Source: an uncultured Pseudomonadota bacterium (GTDB lineage Bacteria > Myxococcota_A > UBA9042 > CAIXZC01). From it: a stretch of DNA of 5,060 nt. The notes under the pieces were generated by a model. It saw only the letters and a list, made by a program, of their open reading frames with translations, searched no databases and had not been told where the DNA came from. Below are positions 1 through 5,060 of the stretch, piece after piece; position 1 is the first letter of the stretch; each line of letters opens with the position of its first letter. The stretch lies in the NCBI GenBank assembly GCA_937876385.1, contig CALFHQ010000887.1, positions 1 to 5,060 of the forward strand. Direction: 5' to 3'. Position numbers and translations under genes: made by a program.

Positions 1-410
1 TGTCCCAGCGAACAAACCTCCACCCCCACCGCCGTTCCGCAGTAGCAGGGCTGAGTGATCCCTTCGTCGGTATCTCCGTCGCAATCGTCGTCTACACCGT
101 TGCACTGCTCGGGTGCCACGCAGATGTTCCCCCACTCTCCACCGTCCTGGCACGTCTCCATCCCGGAGGTTCCACATGCCGTTTCGCATTGCCGGGTCTC
201 TCCGGCCTCGCAGGAGCCGCTTTGGCAATTTGTCCACTCACCGCCGAGGCATCGCCTCTCCCCTGGATCCCCCGATTCCAGAACACACCCTTCTACAATG
301 CCACTGGTGCACGTCTGGGATGCGTCGTTTTCGTCTTCCCCACCTCCGCCGCATGCAACCACCATCAACAACCCAGAAAAAATCACTGCAAATCGCCGCA
401 ACCCCTGCAT
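1..410 (-). CDS. Cys-rich MopE-motif lipoprotein, N-terminal part (cut by window edge)
   Basis: Open from an ATG at 410-408 to the left edge, 136 codons with no stop. A GGAGG lies 5 bases before the ATG. The protein opens with a lipoprotein signal: two arginines (5-6), a hydrophobic stretch (7-19) and a lipobox ending V17-V18-A19-C20, followed by four glycines and an acidic linker. Export and lipidation at Cys20 are therefore expected. The rest is very cysteine-rich, with about 14 further Cys by residue 133. A short unit with the pattern C-x(1,2)-GGEW-x(2,3)-C occurs twice (54-62 and 87-97). It is followed by CNGVDDDCDGDTDEG (103-117), a MopE-type putative metal-binding motif. Such proteins are numerous in Myxococcota and Bradymonadales and most are uncharacterised surface lipoproteins; no specific function can be given. 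Asp-rich loops may bind calcium or copper (inference). It is divergent from the glycosyltransferase operon, so a functional link is not implied. The C-terminus lies outside the window. Confidence 0.85.
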   Translation of the reverse strand, partial: MQGLRRFAVIFSGLLMVVACGGGGEDENDASQTCTSGIVEGCVLESGDPGERRCLGGEWTNCQSGSCEAGETRQCETACGTSGMETCQDGGEWGNICVAPEQCNGVDDDCDGDTDEGITQPCYCGTAVGVEVCSLG

Positions 411-454
411 CCTTCCCTCCAATCTTCCTGGTTCCACGGTACAAATTCTCTGCC

Positions 455-484
455 AGGATACACCCCTTACCCGCCCAGGATCAA
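455..484 (-). promoter_or_regulatory. Candidate promoter for the lipoprotein gene
   Basis: On the minus strand TTGATC (484-479) and TATCCT (460-455) are separated by 18 bases, each matching four of six sigma-70 consensus positions. Transcription would start near 448, about 38 bases before the ATG. The match is weak and no other support is visible. Its -35 abuts that of the plus-strand candidate promoter. Confidence 0.3.
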
Positions 485-513
485 TTGACAATCAGCCCCT
501 GTGGAGGTAGGTT
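485..513 (+). promoter_or_regulatory. Candidate sigma-70 promoter for the glycosyltransferase operon
   Basis: A perfect -35 hexamer TTGACA (485-490) is followed after 17 bases by TAGGTT (508-513), which matches only three of six -10 positions. The start of transcription would fall near 520, giving a leader of about 22 bases that just contains the ribosome binding site. Position and spacing are right; the weak -10 limits confidence and may mean the promoter needs an activator or is used at a low level. Confidence 0.45.
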
Positions 514-541
514 CTTCCCAGATCTGAGCCAAGGAGAGGAG

Positions 542-1510
542 ATGTCGGAAAAACCCCGTATCAGCGTCGTCATTCCGGTGTACAACGAAGAAGAAAGTCT
601 TCCAAACCTGAAGAAGGCCCTCATCCCCGAATTGGAAGCGCTGGCGGTCCCCTTCGAGGTGATCCTCTGCGACGACGGCAGCACGGACCGCTCCCCCGAA
701 TTGTTGGAGGAATGGGCGTCCCATGACTTCCGAGTCAAGGTCATCCTCTTTCGGAGAAATTTCGGCCAGACCGCAGCGATGGACGCCGGGTTTCAAGCAG
801 CCCGTGGGGAAGTCGTGGTTCCCATGGACGCCGACCTCCAGAACGACCCGGCAGACATCGGAATGCTCGTGGCCGAGTTGGACAACGGCTTTGACGTGGT
901 TAAAGGATGGAGGAAGAAGCGCAAAGACACGTTCATCACACGCACCCTCCCATCCCGCATCGCAAACGCCCTCATCTCCCGAGTCACCGAGGTGAAGCTC
1001 CACGACTACGGATGCACCCTCACTGCCTATCGACAAGAAGTCCTCAAGCCGGTGCGCCTGTATGGCGAAATGCACCGCTTCATTCCAGCCTACGCGGTGT
1101 GGGCCGGCGGGAGAATCAAAGAAGTCCCGGTGAACCACCACCCCCGTCGCTTTGGGCAAACAAAATACAACCTGTCACGCACCTTCCGGGTCATCCTCGA
1201 CCTCATGACAGTGCGCTTCCTCCTGGGCTACTCCACCAAACCCCTCTACCTCTTCGGCAAGTGGGGGCTGGGCTTCCTCTTTCTCTCCTTCCTGGCGTTC
1301 GTCGCCACCGCAGCAAAGAAGATCATGTTCTGGGCAGAACGCCCGCTGTACACCGATCCCTTCTTGTACCTCACCATCTTCCTGGGACTGGCGGGTATCC
1401 AGGTGCTCCTCATCGGACTCGTCGCCGAGCTGAACGTCAGAATCTACTACGAGTCCCAAGACAAATCCCCCTTCATTGTCAAGAGTCGCTTCAACATGGA
1501 GGACAGCTAG
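542..1510 (+). CDS. GT2 glycosyltransferase, polyprenyl-phosphate type (DPM1/GtrB/ArnC-like), membrane-anchored
   Basis: 322 residues. The start ATG at 542 has AGGAGAGGAG just before it, and the GT-A fold begins at once: VVIPVYNEE (9-17), nucleotide-sugar-binding DDGSTD (44-49), RRNFGQ (71-76) and the metal-binding DADLQNDP (96-103). The stretch RRFGQTKYNLSR (202-213) is typical of the dolichol/undecaprenyl-phosphate sugar transferase branch. Two membrane segments follow (about 235-257 and 273-295) and a short basic tail ends the protein. This order, and the length of just over 300 residues, fits GtrB, ArnC and related enzymes that transfer a sugar from an NDP donor to a polyprenyl phosphate at the cytoplasmic face of the inner membrane. 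The donor sugar cannot be read from sequence. The frame stays open upstream to 113, but that part is antisense to the lipoprotein gene and lacks family features. The downstream amidotransferase gene begins on the next base, so the two are almost certainly co-transcribed. Confidence 0.92.
   Translation: MSEKPRISVVIPVYNEEESLPNLKKALIPELEALAVPFEVILCDDGSTDRSPELLEEWASHDFRVKVILFRRNFGQTAAMDAGFQAARGEVVVPMDADLQNDPADIGMLVAELDNGFDVVKGWRKKRKDTFITRTLPSRIANALISRVTEVKLHDYGCTLTAYRQEVLKPVRLYGEMHRFIPAYAVWAGGRIKEVPVNHHPRRFGQTKYNLSRTFRVILDLMTVRFLLGYSTKPLYLFGKWGLGFLFLSFLAFVATAAKKIMFWAERPLYTDPFLYLTIFLGLAGIQVLLIGLVAELNVRIYYESQDKSPFIVKSRFNMEDS
1498..1502 (+). promoter_or_regulatory. Ribosome binding site for the AsnB-type gene, inside the upstream gene
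   Basis: GGAGG lies within the Met-Glu-Asp codons at the end of the glycosyltransferase gene, 8 bases before the GTG start at 1511. It fixes that start and implies that ribosomes finishing the first gene are delivered to the second. Confidence 0.75.
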
Positions 1511-3421
1511 GTGTGTGGTATCTGCGGATTCAATCTTGAACGAGCCATCGACTACGACCCCCGCTTAGTGCTCTCATGCATGACCCAGAGCCTCTCCCAT
1601 CGCGGGCCGGACGACGAAGGGTTCTATGAGGAAATGCCCCTCTTCCTGGGGCACCGTCGCCTGAAAATTATCGACCTTGCCGGCGGCGCACAACCGATGA
1701 CCAACGAAGATGGCTCGGTGGTGGTGGTCTTCAACGGGGAAATCTACAACTTTCGGGAGCTGCGGGAGAAGCTCCTGGGCAAAGGGCACCAATTCAAGAC
1801 CCAATCCGACACAGAAGTCATCGCACACCTCTGGGAAGAGATCGGCACCGACCTCCCCAACGCCCTCAATGGAATGTTCGCCATCGCCATCTGGGACAAA
1901 AAGACACGCTCTCTTTTCCTCGCCAGAGACCGCATGGGGCAAAAGCCCCTCTATTGGTCCGCCAATCCCAAAGCCTTCGTCTTCGCCTCAGAGCTCAAGA
2001 CCCTCCTCCTCCATCCCGCCGTGGAACGACGCCTCGACCCCACTTCGGTGAGCAAGTACCTCCTCTTCGATTCGGTGCCCGCTCCTCACAGCATCGTCCA
2101 GGGAGTCCGCAAACTCGAGCCGGGAACCTGGCTCCTCTACAAGAATGGCGAGGTCAAACACGGACGGTACTGGGACATCACATTCCCAGGACTTCACCAG
2201 AAGGTTCCCTCCTTCGAGGAAGCCAAAGGCCAGTTCTATACCCTCCTGAAGGACTCGGTGGAGCGCCGGATGATCTCCGACGTTCCCCTCGGAGTCTTCC
2301 TATCGGGAGGAATCGACTCCTCCGCCATCACCGCCCTGATGTGCAAAATCGCCGGGCCATCCAACGTCAAAACCTTCTCCGTGGGGTTCACCTCCTCCTC
2401 CTTTGACGAATCGAACTACGCCAAACAGGTGGCCACTCACTTCGGAACCCAACACCAAAGCCAAATCCTCGAGGCCCACACCATGATGGACCTCCTCCCG
2501 GGGATCCTGGCAAAGCTCGACGAACCCATGGCCGACAACTCCCTCATCCCAACCTACTTTCTCTCCCGGTTCACCCGAGAACACGTCACCGTGGCCCTCG
2601 GTGGAGACGGCGGAGACGAACTGTGCCTGGGCTATCCCACCTTCCGTGCACACAAAATCGCGGCGTGGTACGAGAAGTTTCCCCCCTTCCTTCGAGCCTT
2701 TATCGCCCGTATCGTCCATTCCCTCCCCGTGTCCACCTCCAACATCAGCCTGGACTACCAAGCCAAGCAGTTCGTCACCGGAATGGACTACAACCGCTTC
2801 GACCGCCACTTCGTCTGGATAGGCTCCGTTCCTCCCACCGCACAAGGCTCTCTCCTTCAACCAGACTTTGCCCCGGAAGGCACCAGCGCCATCTTCGATG
2901 ACGTGGCCAACCATGTGGCACGATGCACACCACGAGACGACTTCGACCTCCTCTCCTACCTCTACGCCAAGCTCTACATGGGGGACGACATCCTCACCAA
3001 GGTGGACCGAGCCTCCATGATGCACTCTCTGGAAGTCAGAGCTCCCCTCCTCGACCCACAGGTGGTGGACTTCCTCACTGCCCTGCCGACCCGTTACAAG
3101 CTCAAAGGGTTCACCATGAAGCATATCCTCAAGGAGACCTTCAAGGGGTCCCTCCCAAAGGAAATCCTCAAGCGCAAGAAGAAGGGCTTCGGCATTCCCA
3201 TCGCCGAATGGCTCAAAGCCGAAATGCGGCCCTGGGTGGAGGAGCTCCTCTCTCCAGACAGCCTCAATCGCTTCGGCGTCTTCCAACCCAGCGGCGTGGC
3301 CCAACTCTGGGACAACCACATGGCCGGGATGCAGGACAACCGCAAACCCCTCTGGTCCATAATCGTTCTTATGCTTTGGATGCAGGAGAACCTGCGGGAC
3401 AGCGACTACATAGTAGGGTAG
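1511..3421 (+). CDS. asnB: Asparagine synthetase B family, glutamine-hydrolysing amidotransferase
   Basis: 636 residues, within the usual range for long bacterial AsnB proteins (B. subtilis AsnB is of similar size; E. coli AsnB is shorter). The GTG start is forced because the next codon is Cys2, the nucleophile of class II glutamine amidotransferases, freed when Met1 is removed. The glutaminase half shows MCGICGF, SHRGPDDEG (29-37), HRRLKIIDL (48-56), NGEIYN (75-80) and SDTEV (99-103). The synthetase half carries the ATP-pyrophosphatase loop SGGIDSS (265-271) and GGDGGDE (364-370), and KVDRASMMHSLEVRAPLLD further on. All expected catalytic motifs are intact. The family reaction transfers glutamine-derived ammonia to an AMP-activated carboxylate, classically aspartate to asparagine. 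Family members beside glycan genes can instead amidate sugar acids or peptidoglycan stem peptides, and B. subtilis AsnB is reported to amidate meso-diaminopimelate. Coupling to a lipid-sugar glycosyltransferase makes a surface-glycan role possible (inference). The symbol denotes the family; the acceptor is unproven. Confidence 0.93.
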   Translation: MCGICGFNLERAIDYDPRLVLSCMTQSLSHRGPDDEGFYEEMPLFLGHRRLKIIDLAGGAQPMTNEDGSVVVVFNGEIYNFRELREKLLGKGHQFKTQSDTEVIAHLWEEIGTDLPNALNGMFAIAIWDKKTRSLFLARDRMGQKPLYWSANPKAFVFASELKTLLLHPAVERRLDPTSVSKYLLFDSVPAPHSIVQGVRKLEPGTWLLYKNGEVKHGRYWDITFPGLHQKVPSFEEAKGQFYTLLKDSVERRMISDVPLGVFLSGGIDSSAITALMCKIAGPSNVKTFSVGFTSSSFDESNYAKQVATHFGTQHQSQILEAHTMMDLLPGILAKLDEPMADNSLIPTYFLSRFTREHVTVALGGDGGDELCLGYPTFRAHKIAAWYEKFPPFLRAFIARIVHSLPVSTSNISLDYQAKQFVTGMDYNRFDRHFVWIGSVPPTAQGSLLQPDFAPEGTSAIFDDVANHVARCTPRDDFDLLSYLYAKLYMGDDILTKVDRASMMHSLEVRAPLLDPQVVDFLTALPTRYKLKGFTMKHILKETFKGSLPKEILKRKKKGFGIPIAEWLKAEMRPWVEELLSPDSLNRFGVFQPSGVAQLWDNHMAGMQDNRKPLWSIIVLMLWMQENLRDSDYIVG

Positions 3422-3485
3422 GGCAGGGCAACCACAGACCTCCCCTCACAATTCGAAACCAACTGGAACAAGGATAGGAGTCCTC

Positions 3486-4328
3486 ATGAAAAAGCAATAT
3501 CGACTGGCCGCAATCGGTGGAGCCGGAATGATCGGCCACGCTGTGCTCTCTGGAGTGCTGCAACAAAAGCTCCTTGCCCCCTCCGACATCATCGTGACAG
3601 CCAGACACCAACGCACCCTCGACAAGGTCACTGACCTCAAGGTGGACACCTCAACCGACAACTGCCACGCCGTCCAGAACGCAGAGGCGCTCCTCCTCGC
3701 CGTGCACCCAAACCAAGCTCTGGACGTCATCCGAGGCTGCCAAAGCTTCCTCACAAAAGGACAACTTCTCATCTCCGTTGTTACAGGAATCCGAGTCTCA
3801 GAACTCCAGGAAGCGGCCGGCAACAACGTCCGGGTCATCCGAACCATGCCCAACATCGCAGCCATCGTGGGAGCCTCCGTGACCTCCATCACGGCAGGGC
3901 CTCGTGTCACCCAAGACGATCTGGACTTCGCTTCTGCCCTGTTTGGTGCCGTTGGCACCACACACATCCTGGACGAATCCCACCTCAATGCATGCACCGG
4001 CCTCGCCGGATGCGGACCCGCCTTCGCCTTCAAGGTCATCGAGAGCCTGGCTTCCGGGGGAATCAAGATGGGCCTCCCTCGAGACGTCTCCCGAACCATG
4101 GCCGCAGGAGTCCTCCTCGGTGCTGCCAAACTGGTACTCGAAACCGGCAGACACCCAGCCGCTCTAAAGGATGACGTCACAACCCCGGGCGGCTGCACCA
4201 TCGACGGCCTGGCCATGCTCGAGGAGCGGGGAATGCCCAGCGCCATTATCTCCGCGGTGGAAGCCTCCACCCGCAAGGCAGCTCTGTTGGACCGCAAGGC
4301 CCAGGACGAAAAGCAGGGAAATTCCTGA
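3486..4328 (+). CDS. proC: Pyrroline-5-carboxylate reductase
   Basis: 280 residues, a normal ProC length. It catalyses the last step of proline synthesis, NAD(P)H-dependent reduction of pyrroline-5-carboxylate, in the cytoplasm. The ATG at 3486 has AGGAG (3476-3480) 5 bases upstream. The N-terminal Rossmann fold has AAIGGAGMIGHAVLSG (8-23), then AVHPNQ and RTMPNIAA, the family's RxMPN signature. The helical dimerisation domain shows CTGLAGCGPAFAF (170-182), SGGIKMGLPRD and DDVTTPGGCTIDGL (229-242), where Thr238 matches the substrate-contacting Thr in the PGG(A/T)T motif of other ProC enzymes. Several positions differ from the commonest forms: GAGM for GxGNM, VHPN for VKPQ, GCGPA for GSGPA. 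None clearly removes a catalytic group. It lies 64 bases after the amidotransferase gene with no terminator between, so it is probably in the same operon, though a separate promoter cannot be excluded. That gap holds nothing recognisable except the ribosome binding site. Confidence 0.94.
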   Translation: MKKQYRLAAIGGAGMIGHAVLSGVLQQKLLAPSDIIVTARHQRTLDKVTDLKVDTSTDNCHAVQNAEALLLAVHPNQALDVIRGCQSFLTKGQLLISVVTGIRVSELQEAAGNNVRVIRTMPNIAAIVGASVTSITAGPRVTQDDLDFASALFGAVGTTHILDESHLNACTGLAGCGPAFAFKVIESLASGGIKMGLPRDVSRTMAAGVLLGAAKLVLETGRHPAALKDDVTTPGGCTIDGLAMLEERGMPSAIISAVEASTRKAALLDRKAQDEKQGNS

Positions 4329-4344
4329 CACAGCAAATTTCCTC

Positions 4345-4372
4345 TTGCATATTGCTTCGAACTCCGTATTAT
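4345..4372 (+). promoter_or_regulatory. tRNA promoter with GC-rich discriminator
   Basis: TTGCAT (4345-4350) and TATTAT (4367-4372, five of six consensus positions) are 16 bases apart. About seven bases later, near 4379-4381, transcription would begin, just ahead of the tRNA at 4384. The bases between are AGCGCCTC. A GC-rich discriminator of this kind is a known hallmark of stable-RNA promoters under stringent (ppGpp/DksA) control, so shut-off on amino-acid starvation is expected (inference). The promoter lies in the gap after the proC stop. Confidence 0.65.
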
Positions 4373-4383
4373 AGCGCCTCATT

Positions 4384-4459
4384 GGGCCTATAGCTCAGTT
4401 GGAAGAGCCACCGGCTCATAACCGGTAGGTCCCAGGTTCGAACCCTGGTGGGCCCACCA
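4384..4459 (+). tRNA. tRNA with CAT anticodon, probably tRNA-Ile2 (else elongator tRNA-Met)
   Basis: A full cloverleaf can be folded by hand. The acceptor stem is GGGCCTA/TGGGCCC with one T-G wobble; the D stem is GCTC/GAGC with an 8-base loop containing GG; the anticodon stem is ACCGG/CCGGT with loop CTCATAA (4415-4421); the variable loop is AGGTC; the T stem is CCAGG/CCTGG with loop TTCGAAC. The discriminator is A (4456) and CCA is encoded (4457-4459). Anticodon CAT is at 4417-4419. It is not the initiator: G1 pairs with C72 and the three G-C pairs expected at the base of the anticodon stem are missing. C4-G69 and C5-G68 are pairs reported as TilS recognition features of tRNA-Ile2, and GGGCCTATAGCTCAG is a common start of tRNA-Ile genes, so Ile2, reading AUA after lysidine modification of C34, is favoured. 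Base 26 is C, where a purine is usual. Confidence 0.95.
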
Positions 4460-4495
4460 CGGTGGTCGTATTGAAACCGTATTGGAGGATCGATG

Positions 4496-4513
4496 ACCTT
4501 GCCACCACAAGGT
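4496..4513 (+). other. Short perfect stem-loop downstream of the tRNA
   Basis: ACCTTG (4496-4501) and CAAGGT (4508-4513) form a perfect 6-bp stem around the loop CCACCA. It lies between the tRNA and the terminator, just after a GGAGG-ATG (4484-4495). Five loop bases could also pair with GGTGG at 4461-4465. It may be part of the tRNA 3' trailer, a small RNA or a leader; it has no T-run and is not itself a terminator. Confidence 0.4.
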
Positions 4514-4517
4514 AATT

Positions 4518-4613
4518 ATGGTCCGATTGACTACTCAGAGATACAAAAAAGGCGCCGTCCCTTCGCGGCGCCTTTTTTCGTTTAAAGCTGGTCTAAGAGA
4601 GGTGAATGAGTGA
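4518..4613 (+). CDS. Doubtful small basic ORF overlapping the next gene's start
   Basis: ATG at 4518, 31 residues starting MVRLTTQRYKKGAVPSRR and ending VNE. AAGG lies 5 bases upstream. It is strongly basic (eight Arg/Lys) and resembles no family I recognise. Its TGA (4611-4613) overlaps the GTG start of the next gene as GTGA, the arrangement seen in translational coupling. Against it, the frame runs through a strong terminator hairpin, so most transcripts would end before the stop codon. It may be a leader frame, or chance. Confidence 0.15.
   Translation: MVRLTTQRYKKGAVPSRRLFSFKAGLREVNE
4545..4578 (+). terminator. Intrinsic terminator, possibly bidirectional
   Basis: GGCGCCG (4551-4557) pairs perfectly with CGGCGCC (4566-4572) around an 8-base loop, followed by six T (4573-4578) and preceded by six A (4545-4550). 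The A-run means the hairpin would also work on the minus strand. It most likely ends the tRNA transcript and any proC read-through. It ends only 31 bases before the start codon of the next gene. Confidence 0.9.
4600..4604 (+). promoter_or_regulatory. Ribosome binding site fixing the GTG start at 4610
   Basis: AGGTG, within AGAGAGGTGA, sits 5 bases before GTG at 4610. The codon before that GTG in the same frame is TGA (4607-4609), so no earlier start is possible. Confidence 0.6.
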
Positions 4614-5060
4614 AAGAAGTCATCAATGCACTCCTGCAATTGCAAGAAATCGACAACGAAGTGTACAAGTACGTCACCAAAAAAGACGAACTTGCTGACA
4701 CCCTCAACGAGCTGAAGGACCTGGTCGCCCGTATGGAGGCTTCGGTTCGAGACAAGAAGGCTAAATTGGCCGACGTCGTGACCTGGTACAATGACCAGCA
4801 GAAAACCATTGAAGAGTACAACAAACGTATGGCGGATATAAAATCCACTCTAACAGGCGTTACCAAGACGAAAGAGTACTTGATTCGCCAGAAAGAGCTT
4901 GAGAATCTGCGCCGTCACAAGCAGTCCAAGGAAGAGGAAATCGAGAAGGTGGCAGACACCATCAAAGACTTCCGGGATGCCATCGAGCAAGACGAGAAGC
5001 GCATCGAAGAGCTCAAACAAGACACCGAGCAGGAAGGGGGGGCCACCTGGGCCCAGGTTC
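4610..5060 (+). CDS. COG1579-like coiled-coil / C4 zinc-ribbon protein, N-terminal part (cut by window edge)
   Basis: Open from GTG at 4610 to the right edge, 150 codons with no stop. The visible part is almost wholly charged, heptad-like helix and should form a long antiparallel coiled coil. It opens with ALLQLQEIDNEV (7-18), the usual beginning of this family, and carries GVTKTKEYLIRQKELENL (83-100), matching the 'V-x-T/N-x-KEY-x-x-x-x-KE-x-E' hinge signature of COG1579 proteins. Those proteins end with a C4 zinc ribbon at about 230-260 residues; that part lies beyond the window, so zinc binding is expected but not seen. The family is widespread, probably binds nucleic acid or acts as an adaptor (Chlamydia CT398 belongs to it), and has no agreed biochemical role. 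Codon use differs from the upstream operon: Leu is spread over CTG, CTC, TTG, CTT and CTA, while proC strongly favours CTC. No separate promoter is evident between the terminator and the start. Confidence 0.8.
   Translation, partial: MKEVINALLQLQEIDNEVYKYVTKKDELADTLNELKDLVARMEASVRDKKAKLADVVTWYNDQQKTIEEYNKRMADIKSTLTGVTKTKEYLIRQKELENLRRHKQSKEEEIEKVADTIKDFRDAIEQDEKRIEELKQDTEQEGGATWAQV

Noticed and set aside
113..541. In-frame upstream extension of the glycosyltransferase (143 extra codons)
   Set aside because: It is antisense to the lipoprotein gene, has no GT2 features, and a good ribosome binding site precedes the ATG at 542, where the fold begins.
467..1159. Minus-strand open frame of 230 codons
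   Set aside because: It is antisense to the glycosyltransferase and to its promoter region, with no domain signal.
2300..3319. Long minus-strand open frame of 339 codons
   Set aside because: It lies wholly inside the well-supported asnB gene. Its openness follows from the C-rich codon bias of the sense strand, and its translation shows no recognisable domain.
3446..4336. Minus-strand open frame of 296 codons
   Set aside because: It is a mirror of proC, whose family motifs are clear; the antisense translation is low-complexity and unlike any family I know.
4384..4459. tRNA as an integration (att) site
   Set aside because: No integrase gene and no repeated copy of the tRNA 3' end is present in the window.
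4384..4459. Initiator tRNA-fMet
   Set aside because: The first base pair is G1-C72 instead of a mismatch, and the anticodon stem lacks the three consecutive G-C pairs of initiators.
4527..4555. TTGACT (4527-4532) as the -35 of a promoter for the zinc-ribbon gene
   Set aside because: The -10 position at 16-18 bases falls in the GC-rich terminator stem and has no match to consensus.
4493..4585. Small frame of 30 codons with GGAGG upstream of ATG 4493
   Set aside because: Its stop codon lies just past the T-run of the terminator, so the usual transcript would lack a stop. The end of the peptide is only the translated hairpin. Kept as part of the leader finding, not as a gene.

Overview
The window reads as accessory-to-housekeeping chromosome from a moderately GC-rich bacterium. 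The clearest taxonomic hint is the partial gene at the left edge. It encodes a cysteine-rich lipoprotein with the motif CNGVDDDCDGDTDEG, a MopE-type (putative metal-binding) repeat that is especially common in Myxococcota, Bradymonadales and related 'deltaproteobacterial' lineages. That placement is an inference from one motif plus general gene style; nothing else here fixes the lineage.

Layout. (1) 1-410, minus strand: the start of the lipoprotein gene, running off the left edge. (2) 411-541: a divergent intergenic region with plausible back-to-back promoters. (3) 542-4328, plus strand: a probable operon of a membrane-anchored family 2 glycosyltransferase, a glutamine-dependent asparagine synthetase-type amidotransferase (AsnB family) and pyrroline-5-carboxylate reductase (ProC). 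The first two are tightly coupled: the amidotransferase GTG start directly follows the glycosyltransferase TAG. ProC follows after 64 bases. (4) 4345-4459: a strong stable-RNA promoter and a tRNA gene with CAT anticodon and encoded CCA, more like lysidine-type tRNA-Ile2 than tRNA-Met. (5) 4460-4609: a short stem-loop, two tiny overlapping reading frames of doubtful status and a strong intrinsic terminator. (6) 4610-5060, plus strand: the first 150 codons of a coiled-coil protein of the COG1579 (C4 zinc-ribbon) family, running off the right edge.

How the genes may work together. The glycosyltransferase probably moves a sugar to or from a polyprenyl-phosphate carrier at the inner membrane. The adjacent AsnB-type enzyme may make asparagine or may amidate a carboxylate on a cell-surface glycan or peptide; the context makes the second possible but does not prove it. 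ProC makes proline and looks like a metabolic passenger. The tRNA and zinc-ribbon genes look like separate units. The two edge genes were found by direct translation and their full lengths are unknown.

I see no mobile element, CRISPR array or clear new defence or biosynthetic system. The least ordinary stretch is 4460-4613, where a terminator sits directly in front of a gene that has no obvious promoter of its own, with a small frame crossing the terminator and overlapping the gene's start.
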